Assembly (NCBI GenBank): GCA_012521705.1
Contig: JAAYLX010000041.1
Span: forward strand, 26,059-90,058
Origin: Clostridiaceae bacterium
Lineage (GTDB): Bacteria > Bacillota > Clostridia > DSM-8532
Length of the DNA stretch: 64,000 bases
Direction of reading: 5' to 3'
Part shown: positions 18,960-28,179 of the stretch, in pieces
How the letters are laid out: each line of letters starts with the position of its first letter
How positions within the stretch are numbered: position 1 is the stretch's first letter
Position numbers and translations under genes: made by a program
The notes under the pieces: model-generated
What the model was told of the DNA's origin: nothing
Databases searched by the model: none
What the model saw: the letters and a program-made list of their open reading frames with translations, nothing else

Positions 18960-19018
18960 TGAATTATTAGCATGTTAATCCATGCTTATTTGATTCATTT
19001 ATTGAAAAGCTCTCATAG

Positions 19019-19054
19019 AGGTCAAACAAATATAAAAAGTTTGACTTTTTTATT
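19019..19054 (+). terminator. Expression-platform terminator of the glycine riboswitch
   Basis: GTCAAAC (19021-19027) pairs with GTTTGAC (19039-19045), extended by a G-U and an A-T pair, and is followed by a run of T. It sits between aptamer II and serA, where a riboswitch-controlled terminator is expected. A small CTCT-cat-AGAG hairpin just upstream (19011-19020) may help in switching. Confidence 0.75.
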
Positions 19055-19168
19055 TTCCATCTGGTTTTGTTTTTGATGTTTTGAGCCTATATAACGGCTC
19101 TGTCAAAGTAAATGGAATTTATATTGAGTTTACACCAATATAACCTTGAAAGGACTGGAGGAAGTCTT

Positions 19169-20773
19169 ATGGCAAAAATAATTGTAACTGACAAAATGGC
19201 ATCAAACGGTATTGACTATTTAAAGAGCAAGGGCTTCGAAGTTGACACCCCTTTTGGAATCTCCCATGAGGAACTGCTTGAAGTAATTGACCAATATGAT
19301 GGTATTATCGTACGCAGCGCAACCAAAGTTAAAAAAGACGTACTGGAACGCGGGAAAAATCTCAAAGTCGTAGGACGTGCCGGAAACGGTGTTGACAATA
19401 TTGATGTTGAAGAATGTACCCGCAGGGGAATTACAGTTGTCAATACCCCTGATGGAAATACAAACGCCGCTGCAGAATTGAGTGTCGCCCTTATTTATGC
19501 CGTCTTCAGAAATGTTCCCCAGGCATATCACGCTGCCAAGAACAAGGACTTCAGAAGAAATAAATTCGTGGGCGAAGAACTCGAAGGTAAAGTTGCCGGT
19601 GTTATAGGACTTGGTAAAATCGGTTCCGTTGTTGCCAGAAAGCTTAAGGGAGCCGGAATGAAGGTTGTGGGTTATGACCCCTACATCACCGATGAGCGTG
19701 TTGCCGGATTAGGTGTAACTAGGGTAGAAACACTGGATGAACTTTTGAAAATATCTGATGTAATTACCATACATATCCCCAAGACTCCTGAAAGCAAGAA
19801 TCTGATCGGTGCGCGGGAGATTGCTTTATGCAAAAAAGGTGTACGCATAGTAAACGTTGCCCGCGGCGGTATGATTGATGAAAAGGCGCTTTATGACGCC
19901 ATTATCTCAGGACATGTGGCAGGAGCCGCCCTTGACGTACTTGAAGTTGAGCCTAACTTCACAAAAGCTCCTGAAGAACAGGATTTCTGGAATCCGTTGC
20001 TGGATTTGGATCAGGTAATCATCACACCTCATCTGGGCGCTTCTACAAAGGAAGCAACCCTGAACTGTTCATTGGGAGTTGCCCAAAATGTTGAAGCTGT
20101 TCTCAACGGCGAACTGATTGCCGCAGTCAACATGCCTCCTGTGGCCGGAGATATGGATGAACTCAAGCCTTACATAGACCTGGGAGAAAAACTGGGAGCT
20201 ATTTATTATCAGGCTGAAAAGGAGAGAGTGCACAAGCTTGAAGTTATATACAGCGGTGACATTGTTGACAAGCCCACAAAGATGGTAACTCTTGCAATAG
20301 TTAAAGGATTCCTTTCTGCTGTAAGTGAAACCGAAGTCAATTATGTTAACGCCACACTGAGACTTAAAGAGCTTGGAGTTGAACTGGTGGAAAGCAAGTC
20401 CAGCCAGCTTGAGAAATATACCAACCTTATAACCGTAAAATTCTACAGGAAGACCAATGCAATTTCCGTATCAGGAACAGTTTTTGCCAAAGATGCCATA
20501 CGTATTGTTGACTTCTTCGGATACAAACTTGACTTTGAACCCACAGCACATGTGATTGCCCTTCAGAATATTGACGTACCGGGCATCATAGGAAAAATCG
20601 GTACACTTTTGGGCGAGAAGAATATAAATATTGCTGCGATGCAGTGGGGCCGCAAGGAAAAAGGAACCAAGGCAGTATCATTTGTAAGTGTTGACAGCGA
20701 GATTTCCGATGAACTGCTTGATGAACTCAGAAAGATTGACGGTGTTTTAAAAGCTTCAAGACTTAACTTTTAA
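19169..20773 (+). CDS. serA: D-3-phosphoglycerate dehydrogenase
   Basis: SerA oxidises 3-phosphoglycerate to 3-phosphohydroxypyruvate, the first step to serine and then glycine. The 534-residue form has the catalytic and NAD-binding domains (GLGKIGSVVARKL near residue 147; VNVARGGMIDEKAL; HLGASTKEA with the catalytic His), an intervening domain, and a C-terminal ACT domain (about 465-534) that normally senses serine. GGAGG (19157-19161) sets the start at ATG 19169; an upstream in-frame start at 19112 would put extra residues in the leader. No serC or serB is adjacent. Expression is probably set by the glycine riboswitch upstream, so enzyme feedback and RNA-level control would act together. 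Confidence 0.96.
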   Translation: MAKIIVTDKMASNGIDYLKSKGFEVDTPFGISHEELLEVIDQYDGIIVRSATKVKKDVLERGKNLKVVGRAGNGVDNIDVEECTRRGITVVNTPDGNTNAAAELSVALIYAVFRNVPQAYHAAKNKDFRRNKFVGEELEGKVAGVIGLGKIGSVVARKLKGAGMKVVGYDPYITDERVAGLGVTRVETLDELLKISDVITIHIPKTPESKNLIGAREIALCKKGVRIVNVARGGMIDEKALYDAIISGHVAGAALDVLEVEPNFTKAPEEQDFWNPLLDLDQVIITPHLGASTKEATLNCSLGVAQNVEAVLNGELIAAVNMPPVAGDMDELKPYIDLGEKLGAIYYQAEKERVHKLEVIYSGDIVDKPTKMVTLAIVKGFLSAVSETEVNYVNATLRLKELGVELVESKSSQLEKYTNLITVKFYRKTNAISVSGTVFAKDAIRIVDFFGYKLDFEPTAHVIALQNIDVPGIIGKIGTLLGEKNINIAAMQWGRKEKGTKAVSFVSVDSEISDELLDELRKIDGVLKASRLNF

Positions 20774-20781
20774 CTGACACG

Positions 20782-20810
20782 AGGGGCGGATTATCCGCCC
20801 CTTTTCATTT
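20782..20810 (+). terminator. Intrinsic terminator of serA
   Basis: AGGGGCGG (20782-20789) pairs with CCGCCCCT (20795-20802) around a five-base loop, then TTTCATTTT. It lies nine bases after the serA stop. Confidence 0.9.
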
Positions 20811-20839
20811 TAAAACCATACAGTCAGATTATTGTCATA

Positions 20840-20894
20840 TTATAAACCATCTTCTGTTTGATATACGGTTTACTCTGTTATAAACTATCTTCTG
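20840..20894. repeat. Two 17-bp direct repeats upstream of rimO
   Basis: TTATAAACCATCTTCTG (20840-20856) and TTATAAACTATCTTCTG (20878-20894) differ at one base and are 38 bases apart; a weaker third copy (TATAATCAGTCTTCTC) begins near 20917. The rest of the gap 20811-21122 is AT-rich with no gene that I can see. Confidence 0.6.
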
Positions 20895-21122
20895 CCCAAT
20901 AAGCGGCCTTTCCTTATATAATCAGTCTTCTCTTTTAAGAACAATATTCCCTTTTGTGAAAGTCTTATCACTGCCCGAATAATTCAAGATTCTGATTAAG
21001 TATTTATTTTGCAAATACTGTATGTTTTTGGACTTTAATTAAATATTCCACTTTCATAAAAAATAGGTTTATAATATAATTTATGCGATTATCTATTCAG
21101 CTTAAACGGAAGGAGTATTTTA

Positions 21123-22475
21123 TTGAATCAAAAAATAGGTCTGATTTCTTTGGGTTGCCCCAAAAATCTTGTAGACAGTGAAATAATGATGGGCATAATT
21201 AAGGACGAGGGCTTTGAGATAACTACAGACCTTCAAACAGCTCATATTATTATTGTAAATACCTGTGCATTTATAGGTGATGCCAAAGAAGAAGCAGTCA
21301 CAACCATTCTTGATGCTGCACAGTACAAGAATGACGGAAATCTTGAATGCCTCATTGTGACAGGCTGTCTTGCGGAAAGATACAAAGAAGAGATTATTAA
21401 AGAGATTCCTGAGGTAGATATTGTAATTGGAACAGGAAGTATCGGAAAATTGGCCGAAATAATAGAAAACCGCAGTAAGAACAACTTGCCACAGAGAATA
21501 TATACCGATTTGCCTGACAAAGTGGATTATCTGGATTCCGAGAGACTTTTAAGTGATGACAAGCCTTACGCATACCTAAAGATTGCAGAAGGCTGTGACA
21601 ACCATTGTACTTATTGCGTTATTCCAAGTTTGAGGGGCGCATACAGAAGCAGAACCATTGAGAGTATTGCAAAGGAAGCAAAATCACTGGCAAAGCAGAA
21701 TAAGAAAGAAATAGTCCTTGTGGCACAGGATGTAACCAACTACGGAACGGATAATTATGGTGAGAAGAAGCTTGTTGCCCTTATACAGGAATTAAGCAAA
21801 ATTGAAGACATAGAGCGGATAAGGCTTCTTTATTGCTACCCCGAATTAATAGATGACTCTCTGATTAAAGAGATGCGCGATAATCCCAAACTGTGCAAGT
21901 ACTTTGATATCCCAATCCAGCATATTTCGGACAAAGTGCTGAAAGCCATGGGCAGGAGGGGCACAAAGGAATACATCATTAACCTGATTAAAAAAATTCG
22001 TACAGAGATACCGGATGTTACTTTGAGGACCACGCTTATCGCAGGCTTTCCGGGTGAAACCGAAGAGGACTTTAAAGAACTGTGTGAGTTTGTTGAAGAA
22101 ATGAAATTTGAGCACCTTGGAGTATTTGCTTATTCCAGGGAAGAAGGTACTCCGGCGGGAAAAATGAAAGGTCAATTGCCCAGGAAAGTCAAGCATGCCC
22201 GTAGAAACGCCATAATGGAAATACAGCAGCAGAATGTTGAGAAATATAATAGTTCACGTATTGGCAAAATATATGATACAATTATTGATGGAGTGGCGGA
22301 TGATGGTATATTCTACATCGGGCGTTCCCAGGCCGAGGCTCCTGAGATAGACCCTGTAATATACCTTACGTCTTCCGAGCCTCTGGAAACCGGTGCGGTT
22401 GTGCCCGTTGTGATACACTGCGCAGACGGTTATGACCTTGTCGGAGAGGCAAGACTGGATAATCTGAATAAATGA
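21123..22475 (+). CDS. rimO: Ribosomal protein S12 methylthiotransferase RimO
   Basis: RimO (450 residues) is a radical-SAM enzyme with two 4Fe-4S clusters that methylthiolates an Asp of ribosomal protein S12. The N-terminal MTTase domain starts IGLISLGCPKNLVDSE, with further cluster Cys in VNTCAFI and VTGCLAERY. The radical-SAM motif is EGCDNHCTYCVIPSLRG (about residue 157). The C-terminal TRAM domain ends near residue 450. SLGCPKN and the C-terminus separate it from MiaB. It starts at TTG 21123 after GGAGTATTTTA. Its stop overlaps pgsA by four bases, so the pair is coupled. Confidence 0.95.
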   Translation: MNQKIGLISLGCPKNLVDSEIMMGIIKDEGFEITTDLQTAHIIIVNTCAFIGDAKEEAVTTILDAAQYKNDGNLECLIVTGCLAERYKEEIIKEIPEVDIVIGTGSIGKLAEIIENRSKNNLPQRIYTDLPDKVDYLDSERLLSDDKPYAYLKIAEGCDNHCTYCVIPSLRGAYRSRTIESIAKEAKSLAKQNKKEIVLVAQDVTNYGTDNYGEKKLVALIQELSKIEDIERIRLLYCYPELIDDSLIKEMRDNPKLCKYFDIPIQHISDKVLKAMGRRGTKEYIINLIKKIRTEIPDVTLRTTLIAGFPGETEEDFKELCEFVEEMKFEHLGVFAYSREEGTPAGKMKGQLPRKVKHARRNAIMEIQQQNVEKYNSSRIGKIYDTIIDGVADDGIFYIGRSQAEAPEIDPVIYLTSSEPLETGAVVPVVIHCADGYDLVGEARLDNLNK

Positions 22476-23107
22476 CCGGTGAGTTACAAAGTACCGGTAA
22501 AAATAATAATGAAGAATGGTGGCAATCAGTTATGAATCTCCCTAATAAAATTACTATGATCAGAATTATTGCAACACCTGTCTTCTTATTTTTTCTGGTT
22601 CCGGGATGGTTCGGACAATTCCTGGGACTGGACAATTGGGGAAGATATGCTGCAACAGTGATTTTTGTTTTGGCGGCCCTGACTGATATGATAGATGGGA
22701 AAATAGCGAGAAAGTACAAACTTGTGTCCGAACTGGGAAAATTCCTTGACCCCATTGCTGACAAGCTCCTTGTTACATCAGCGCTTATCGCATTTTTATG
22801 GACTGACCCGGAAAAAATATCGGTATGGGCGGTATTTATTATTGTAGCCCGGGAATTTATTGTTTCGGGGCTGAGGCTGGTTGCAGCGGCCCAGGGTGTG
22901 GTTATCGCGGCCGATAAACTGGGCAAGCTGAAGACTGTAGTTCAGATTGCTGCCATTGTGGTAATTTTGATAAATGATTTCCCTTTCTCGCTCATAACAA
23001 CCATCTCTGTTGGAAAGATACTGATGGACCTGGCGGTAATCCTGACCATTGTTTCAGGAATAAATTACATGCAGAAAAATTTCAGGATATTAGTGCCCCA
23101 AAAGTAG
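22472..23107 (+). CDS. pgsA: CDP-diacylglycerol-glycerol-3-phosphate phosphatidyltransferase
   Basis: PgsA (211 residues) makes phosphatidylglycerophosphate, the precursor of phosphatidylglycerol, in the membrane. The CDP-alcohol phosphotransferase motif is intact: DMIDGKIARKYKLVSELGKF then DPIADK, giving D-G-x2-A-R-x8-G-x3-D-x3-D near residues 72-95. Four or five hydrophobic helices follow. The ATG at 22472 overlaps the rimO stop (ATGA). The family N-terminus MNLPNKITMIRI begins at residue 22, ATG 22535, which has only a weak GGTGG upstream, so the extra 21 residues may or may not be translated. Confidence 0.92.
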   Translation: MTGELQSTGKNNNEEWWQSVMNLPNKITMIRIIATPVFLFFLVPGWFGQFLGLDNWGRYAATVIFVLAALTDMIDGKIARKYKLVSELGKFLDPIADKLLVTSALIAFLWTDPEKISVWAVFIIVAREFIVSGLRLVAAAQGVVIAADKLGKLKTVVQIAAIVVILINDFPFSLITTISVGKILMDLAVILTIVSGINYMQKNFRILVPQK

Positions 23108-23145
23108 GACGATATATATCCCGTCCTCCTGATTTATCAATAATC

Positions 23146-23174
23146 TTTACATGATTTACTTTCTATGCTAAAAT
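23146..23174 (+). promoter_or_regulatory. rpsO promoter with extended -10
   Basis: TTTACA (23146-23151), 17-base spacer, TAAAAT (23169-23174), preceded by TG at 23166-23167. The start point near 23181 gives an 82-base leader. That leader holds a hairpin CCGGA (23190-23194) with TCCGG (23213-23217), enlarged by an inner GC/GC pair across a bulge; this is where S15 autoregulatory structures usually lie. Confidence 0.7.
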
Positions 23175-23262
23175 ATTTAAGTCTTTGAACCGGATGCGCG
23201 GATATTGGTTGCTCCGGCCGTATTCTGGGCGTTCGGCAATTTATTGAAAGGAGTGTTTTTTT

Positions 23263-23526
23263 ATGGAAAAAACCAACAAACAGCAAATTATCGAAGCTTT
23301 TGCAACCCATGAAGGTGACACAGGTTCACCGGAAGTACAGGTTGCACTGTTGACCGACAGAATCAATCGTCTTACTGAGCACCTTAAAACTCACAAGAAA
23401 GACCACCACTCCCGTCGTGGACTTCTGAAAATGGTTGGTGCCAGAAGGAACATGTTAAATTATCTTATGAAGAAAGATATTAACAGATACCGCGAATTGA
23501 TTGCAAAACTGGATCTCAGAAAATAA
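23263..23526 (+). CDS. rpsO: 30S ribosomal protein S15
   Basis: S15 (87 residues) is a primary 16S rRNA-binding protein of the small subunit platform. The sequence is typical for the family: [19 protein letters not shown], then [19 protein letters not shown] and [22 protein letters not shown] lies about nine bases before the ATG. The order rpsO then pnp is widely conserved. A promoter precedes rpsO and a terminator follows it, so pnp is at least partly separately expressed. S15 in other bacteria represses its own mRNA through the leader; the structured leader here would fit, but this is inference. Confidence 0.98.
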   Translation: MEKTNKQQIIEAFATHEGDTGSPEVQVALLTDRINRLTEHLKTHKKDHHSRRGLLKMVGARRNMLNYLMKKDINRYRELIAKLDLRK

Positions 23527-23531
23527 GTAGG

Positions 23532-23553
23532 AGGGCGGAGTTTCCGCCCTTTT
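23532..23553 (+). terminator. Terminator between rpsO and pnp
   Basis: AGGGCGGA (23532-23539) pairs with TCCGCCCT (23543-23550) around GTT, followed by TTT only. The short T tract suggests partial read-through into pnp. Confidence 0.75.
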
Positions 23554-23660
23554 GGCTATTGGTAATAATTTATTCGGTGTTTTGGCTTTTCACCGTATTT
23601 ATAAAAGCCTGAAAGGTTAAAATAAAAATAATTAATCAAATAAAAATAGCACCGATTCTG

Positions 23661-23740
23661 CGGGTCAAGTAAACAGAAGATCAGAGAAGAGGATTGCCAT
23701 CCTTATGGGTTCCTGTTCCCTGACCTTTTGTCTTGACCCG
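23661..23740 (+). promoter_or_regulatory. pnp: Long hairpin in the pnp leader
   Basis: CGGGTCAAG (23661-23669) pairs perfectly with CTTGACCCG (23732-23740). Inside, CAGAAGATCAG pairs with CTGACCTTTTG (one G-U, one mismatch), and the following AGAAGAGGA is largely complementary to TCCTGTTCCC. The whole forms an imperfect arm of about 30 bp in 80 bases. It ends 67 bases before the pnp ATG. In Escherichia coli a double-stranded pnp leader is cut by RNase III and then destabilised by PNPase itself; the layout here is comparable, but the mechanism is inference. Confidence 0.65.
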
Positions 23741-23807
23741 GCGGTTATTGATGCCGGTTCATTTTGCCGGACAGTAACTTTCGGAGTCGGAGAAAAGGAG
23801 ATGACGT

Positions 23808-25913
23808 ATGAAAAAAACATATAGTTTGGATGTTGCCGGACGCACTGTTACAGTGGAAACCGGACAATTGGCACAGCTTGCAAATGGTTCTGCCTTGGTT
23901 CGTTATGGTGATACTGTTGTGCTTTCCACCGTAACAGCATCTAAACAGCCCAGGGAAGGTATTGATTTCTTCCCCTTAAGTGTAGATTATGAAGAAAAAC
24001 TTTATTCAGTCGGAAAAATTCCCGGCGGATTTATTAAACGTGAAGGCAAACCTACAGAGAAAGCTATTCTGACATCCCGTGTAATTGACAGACAGATGCG
24101 TCCAAGATTCCCCAAGGATCTTCGCAATGATGTCGTCATTGTAAATACAGTTCTTTCTGTTGAACAGGACAATTCTCCTGAGTTTGCCGCAATTCTTGGT
24201 ACTGCGGTAGCACTTTGCATTTCCGATATTCCGTTCAATGGACCTATAGCAGGCGTTATACTTGGACTTGTGGACGGCAAGGTTGTCATTAACCCGACAA
24301 CTGAGCAAAGGGCAAAGAGTGATATGTATGTTACCCTTTCCGCAGACAGGGAAAAGATCGTCATGATTGAAGCCGGCGCCAATGAGGTTCCGGATGAAGT
24401 TATGTTCGAAGCCATAAAGGTCGGACATGAAGAGATTAAGCGCATTATTGATTTCATAGATGAAATTGTAAAAGACATAGGCAAACCCAAATTCGAATAC
24501 GAGTCCAATGAAGTTCCTGAAGATATATGGAATGCCGTTTATGAAATGGCTAAGGACGAAATGAAGGAAGCCATCCAGAATGCCGACAAGGAAATCCGTG
24601 AAGCGCAGGTGGATGCTGTTTGCCAGAAAGTTCAGGAAGCGCTTGCAGAGACTTTCCCGGAACAGAGTCTGAAAATTGGGGAAGCTTTGTATAAGCTCCA
24701 GAAAAAAATTGTAAGATCCATGATTTTAGATGAGCATAAGAGGGTTGACGGAAGATCCCTTATGGAAATCCGTCCTCTTTCTGCAGAGGTTGGACTCCTG
24801 CCGAGGACCCATGGTTCCGCCCTGTTCCAGCGCTGCCAGACTCAGGTATTGACCAATGTAACCTTAGGTCCTTTGAGCGATGTTCAGATGCTTGACGGGG
24901 TTGATCTTGAAGAGCAAAAACGCTATATACATCACTACAACTTCCCTTCATTCTCAGTTGGTGAAGCAAGAAGCTCAAGGGGACCCGGACGCCGTGAAAT
25001 AGGCCATGGCGCATTGGCGGAAAGAGCTTTGGAGCCTGTTATTCCAAGCGAAGAAGAATTCCCGTATGCAATCAGGCTCGTATCTGAAGTATTGATGTCC
25101 AATGGTTCCACATCCCAGGGAAGCGTTTGCGCAAGCACATTGGCACTTATGGATGCGGGTGTGCCCATTAAGGCTCCCGTTGCCGGTATCTCTTCCGGAC
25201 TTGTAGTGGATGAGGAAAACCCCGACAGATTTGTGACATTTATGGATATTCAGGGCATAGAAGACTTCTTTGGCGACATGGACTTCAAAGTGGCAGGAAC
25301 CAAAAAAGGTATTACCGCCATCCAGGTTGACATAAAGGTTGAAGGACTGAGCTACGAGATTATTCGTCAGGCCTTTGAAATTACTAAAAAAGGCCGCTTT
25401 CAGATTCTTGACGAGTGTATGTTGCCGGTTATTTCCGAGCCGCGTAAGAGTCTTTCACCATACGCGCCCAAGATCTATCAGACCAAGATTGATGTTGATA
25501 AGATCCGTGAGGTTATTGGCCCCGGCGGAAAAGTCATCAATAAGATAATTGCCGAGACAGGTGTTAAAATTGACATTAGTGAAGATGGTTCTGTTTATGT
25601 CGCAACCACCGACGAGGCAAACGGCACCAAGGCTATCAAGATAATTGAAGGTATTGCCGGTGAAGTTGAACCGGGTACCGTTTATACCGGAAAGGTGACA
25701 AGAATAATGAACTTTGGTGCATTTGTTGAGTTCCTCCCTGGTAAAGAAGGACTCGTCCATATTTCAAAACTTGACACCAAGCGTGTAAACAAGGTTGAGG
25801 ACGTAGTTAACGTTGGCGATGAGATTGAAGTCAAGGTTCTTGACATTGACAAGCAGGGAAGAATTAATCTTTCCAGAAAAGATGCCCTCGTTGACCAGGA
25901 AAAAGACCATTAA
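23808..25913 (+). CDS. pnp: Polyribonucleotide nucleotidyltransferase
   Basis: PNPase (701 residues) degrades RNA 3' to 5' using phosphate. Two RNase PH-like domains are visible: the first from residue 1 ([21 protein letters not shown]) and the second with [15 protein letters not shown] and the catalytic region [35 protein letters not shown] and [22 protein letters not shown] domain ([15 protein letters not shown], about 565) and an S1 domain ([19 protein letters not shown], about 625-690) follow. AAGGAG precedes the ATG. It has a long structured leader and its own terminator, which suggest autoregulation. Confidence 0.98.
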   Translation: MKKTYSLDVAGRTVTVETGQLAQLANGSALVRYGDTVVLSTVTASKQPREGIDFFPLSVDYEEKLYSVGKIPGGFIKREGKPTEKAILTSRVIDRQMRPRFPKDLRNDVVIVNTVLSVEQDNSPEFAAILGTAVALCISDIPFNGPIAGVILGLVDGKVVINPTTEQRAKSDMYVTLSADREKIVMIEAGANEVPDEVMFEAIKVGHEEIKRIIDFIDEIVKDIGKPKFEYESNEVPEDIWNAVYEMAKDEMKEAIQNADKEIREAQVDAVCQKVQEALAETFPEQSLKIGEALYKLQKKIVRSMILDEHKRVDGRSLMEIRPLSAEVGLLPRTHGSALFQRCQTQVLTNVTLGPLSDVQMLDGVDLEEQKRYIHHYNFPSFSVGEARSSRGPGRREIGHGALAERALEPVIPSEEEFPYAIRLVSEVLMSNGSTSQGSVCASTLALMDAGVPIKAPVAGISSGLVVDEENPDRFVTFMDIQGIEDFFGDMDFKVAGTKKGITAIQVDIKVEGLSYEIIRQAFEITKKGRFQILDECMLPVISEPRKSLSPYAPKIYQTKIDVDKIREVIGPGGKVINKIIAETGVKIDISEDGSVYVATTDEANGTKAIKIIEGIAGEVEPGTVYTGKVTRIMNFGAFVEFLPGKEGLVHISKLDTKRVNKVEDVVNVGDEIEVKVLDIDKQGRINLSRKDALVDQEKDH

Positions 25914-25969
25914 TAATGCAAAAGAGAAATTGAGACTTAAAATTCCCAAATAATCAATGAAGTTTATCA

Positions 25970-25998
25970 AAGGCCAGGTTTTATAGCCTGGTCTTTTT
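25970..25998 (+). terminator. Intrinsic terminator of pnp
   Basis: AAGGCCAGG (25970-25978) pairs with CCTGGTCTT (25987-25995), nine bp with one G-U, followed by TTT. Confidence 0.85.
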
Positions 25999-26056
25999 GA
26001 TTTCAGATGTTTATTTGCGCTGTAACATGGTAAAATCTTAAGGTGAGAGGTGTGTT

Positions 26057-27538
26057 ATGAATAATCTTAAGGTGTTGTTTGTTGCAGCCGAATGTGCCCC
26101 TTATATCAAAGTGGGCGGTCTAGGGGATGTGGCAGGGGAACTTCCTCTGAAACTCCATGAGATGGGCTTGGATGTATGTGTTGTCATACCCGGAAACCCG
26201 GATATAAATGCGCAGGCAATTTATAAAGGCGATTTTCCTGTCAAAATGGGGTACAGAACAGAAACGGGTATTCTCCGGGAAGTCTCGGGCAGCCCCGTTC
26301 CTGTCTGGGTTATAGATAATTACCATTATCTTGGCCGTACAGGGGTATATGGACACCATGATGACCCGGAACGCTTTGCCTTCTTCTGCCGGGCTGTTTA
26401 TGAGATGATGAGGAAACTTGAACTCAAAACAGACATCCTTCATCTTAATGACTGGCACACCGCACCCATAGCCATGCTTATACGGGAAAATGAAAGGGAA
26501 TATCCTCCTCTTTCACAGACCGCGATAGTCTATACCATCCATAACCTTGAATACCAGGGGATCAGCGGAAGAAATATTTTTGACCTGTTTGGGGTTAAGG
26601 ATGTAGTTTTCAAGACCGACAAGGTTGAGTATTACGGTTGCTTCAATGCCATGAAATCAGGCATTAACTACGCAGATGTAATAAACAGCGTGAGCAAAAC
26701 TTCAGCGCAGCAGATGCTGACCGATACATACGGTTTTGGACTGGATGGAGTTTTGAGAGTCCGCAAAGATTATCTGTACGGTATACTGAACGGAATCAAC
26801 ACCGACATCTGGAATCCTGAAACCGATAAAGAGATATACACACCATACAATAAACACAATTTAGATGGCAAAAAGGAGAACAAGAAAAAACTTCAGAAGG
26901 AATTAGGCCTCAGGGTAAGTGATAAACCCATCTTTTCTGTTGTCAGCAGACTTGTTCCCAATAAAGGCCTCGACCTGATGGAGGAAGCCGCCAATGCCAT
27001 TGTCAAAGAGGGAGGCCAATTCGTCCTTCTTGGCAGGGGAGAAAAGTTCTATGAAAATGCCTTTCTTGGATTGATGGAAAAGTTCCCTGGTTCGGTTGCG
27101 GTGAGACTTGAGTTCAACAATCAGCTTGCCCGCAGAATATATGCGGGAAGTGATGTTTTCCTTATGCCTTCAAGGCACGAGCCATGCGGAATAAGCCAGC
27201 TCATTGCCATGAGATATGGAACAGTGCCGCTGGTCCACAGGACGGGAGGGCTTGCCGATACCGTTACAGACGTGGGGAGAAGCAAGGTAAACAGCAATGG
27301 TTTCCATTTTACAGAGTATTCTTCTGGCTCGCTTATAAGGTGCATAAAGAGAGTATTTACACTATACAGGAAACCTGATGAATGGCAGAAACTTGTTTTC
27401 AGGGCAATGAGCAGGGATTCGTCCTGGGAGACGTCTGCCAGAGAATATTTGAAACTATATAAGAAAGCCATGGAAATAAACAAAAAGAGAAAAGAAACAG
27501 GAAGGAAGAGATTTATTGAGAAAAAAACAGAGGGCTGA
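26057..27538 (+). CDS. glgA: Glycogen synthase
   Basis: This 493-residue GT5 enzyme transfers glucose from ADP-glucose to alpha-1,4-glucan. The N-terminal KVGGLGDVAGELP loop binds the nucleotide sugar. The C-terminal Rossmann domain has SVVSRLVPNKGLDLM and the retaining-GT motif MPSRHEPCGISQLIAMRYGT near residues 375-395. GAGAGGTG precedes ATG 26057, and an extended -10 (TGG-TAAAAT, 26028-26036) lies just upstream. The last 30 residues are Lys-rich and overlap nth by 23 bases. No glgC or glgD is adjacent, so it is separated from the ADP-glucose-forming enzymes. Confidence 0.95.
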   Translation: MNNLKVLFVAAECAPYIKVGGLGDVAGELPLKLHEMGLDVCVVIPGNPDINAQAIYKGDFPVKMGYRTETGILREVSGSPVPVWVIDNYHYLGRTGVYGHHDDPERFAFFCRAVYEMMRKLELKTDILHLNDWHTAPIAMLIRENEREYPPLSQTAIVYTIHNLEYQGISGRNIFDLFGVKDVVFKTDKVEYYGCFNAMKSGINYADVINSVSKTSAQQMLTDTYGFGLDGVLRVRKDYLYGILNGINTDIWNPETDKEIYTPYNKHNLDGKKENKKKLQKELGLRVSDKPIFSVVSRLVPNKGLDLMEEAANAIVKEGGQFVLLGRGEKFYENAFLGLMEKFPGSVAVRLEFNNQLARRIYAGSDVFLMPSRHEPCGISQLIAMRYGTVPLVHRTGGLADTVTDVGRSKVNSNGFHFTEYSSGSLIRCIKRVFTLYRKPDEWQKLVFRAMSRDSSWETSAREYLKLYKKAMEINKKRKETGRKRFIEKKTEG

Positions 27539-28154
27539 AGCGGTACTTCAAGAGCTTACAAAACTCTATCCCGATGCAAAATGTTCACTTGATTTTACCA
27601 ATCCTTTGGAACTTTTGATTGCGACTCAGCTTGCCGCCCAATGCACCGACGCCCGTGTCAATATAGTCACAAAGGAACTTTTCAAAAAATACAAAACCTG
27701 TGAGGATTACGCGGGGGCAGATCTTTCTGAACTGGAAGAGGATATAAAAGCGACAGGCTTTTTCAGAAACAAGGCTAAAAATATAAAAGGATGCTGTACA
27801 AAAATATTGACCGAATATGGCGGAAAAGTTCCTGATACCATGGAAGAACTTCTTACTCTTCCCGGAGTAGGCAGAAAAACCGCTAATGTTGTTCTGTCCA
27901 CCATTTATGGCAAGCCTGGTGTGATTGTCGATACCCACTGTTCAAGACTTGCCAACAGAATAGGTCTTACAAAATCAGAAAATCCGGATATAATTGAAAG
28001 AGATCTGATGAAACTGGTACCAAAACCACATTGGGCGCAGTTTTCCCATTGCCTTGTTTTCCATGGGAGAGAGGTTTGTCACGCCAGAAAGCCCAAATGT
28101 GAAATTTGTACTATTTTGCCATATTGCGAATTTGGTAATAAAAAGATAAAATAA
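27516..28154 (+). CDS. nth: Endonuclease III (DNA glycosylase/AP lyase)
   Basis: Nth (212 residues) removes oxidised pyrimidines and nicks abasic sites. The helix-hairpin-helix LPGVGRKTANVVLSTIYG holds the catalytic Lys (about residue 120), and the catalytic Asp lies in VDTHCSRLANRIGL. The C-terminal 4Fe-4S loop shows C-x6-C-x2-C-x5-C in CHARKPKCEICTILPYC. The start is TTG 27516, inside the end of glgA, with GAAGGAAGAG just upstream; this overlap implies translational coupling between two functionally unrelated genes. Confidence 0.95.
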   Translation: MRKKQRAEAVLQELTKLYPDAKCSLDFTNPLELLIATQLAAQCTDARVNIVTKELFKKYKTCEDYAGADLSELEEDIKATGFFRNKAKNIKGCCTKILTEYGGKVPDTMEELLTLPGVGRKTANVVLSTIYGKPGVIVDTHCSRLANRIGLTKSENPDIIERDLMKLVPKPHWAQFSHCLVFHGREVCHARKPKCEICTILPYCEFGNKKIK

Positions 28155-28179
28155 AGACAATTAATGTCGGGGGAAAGAA

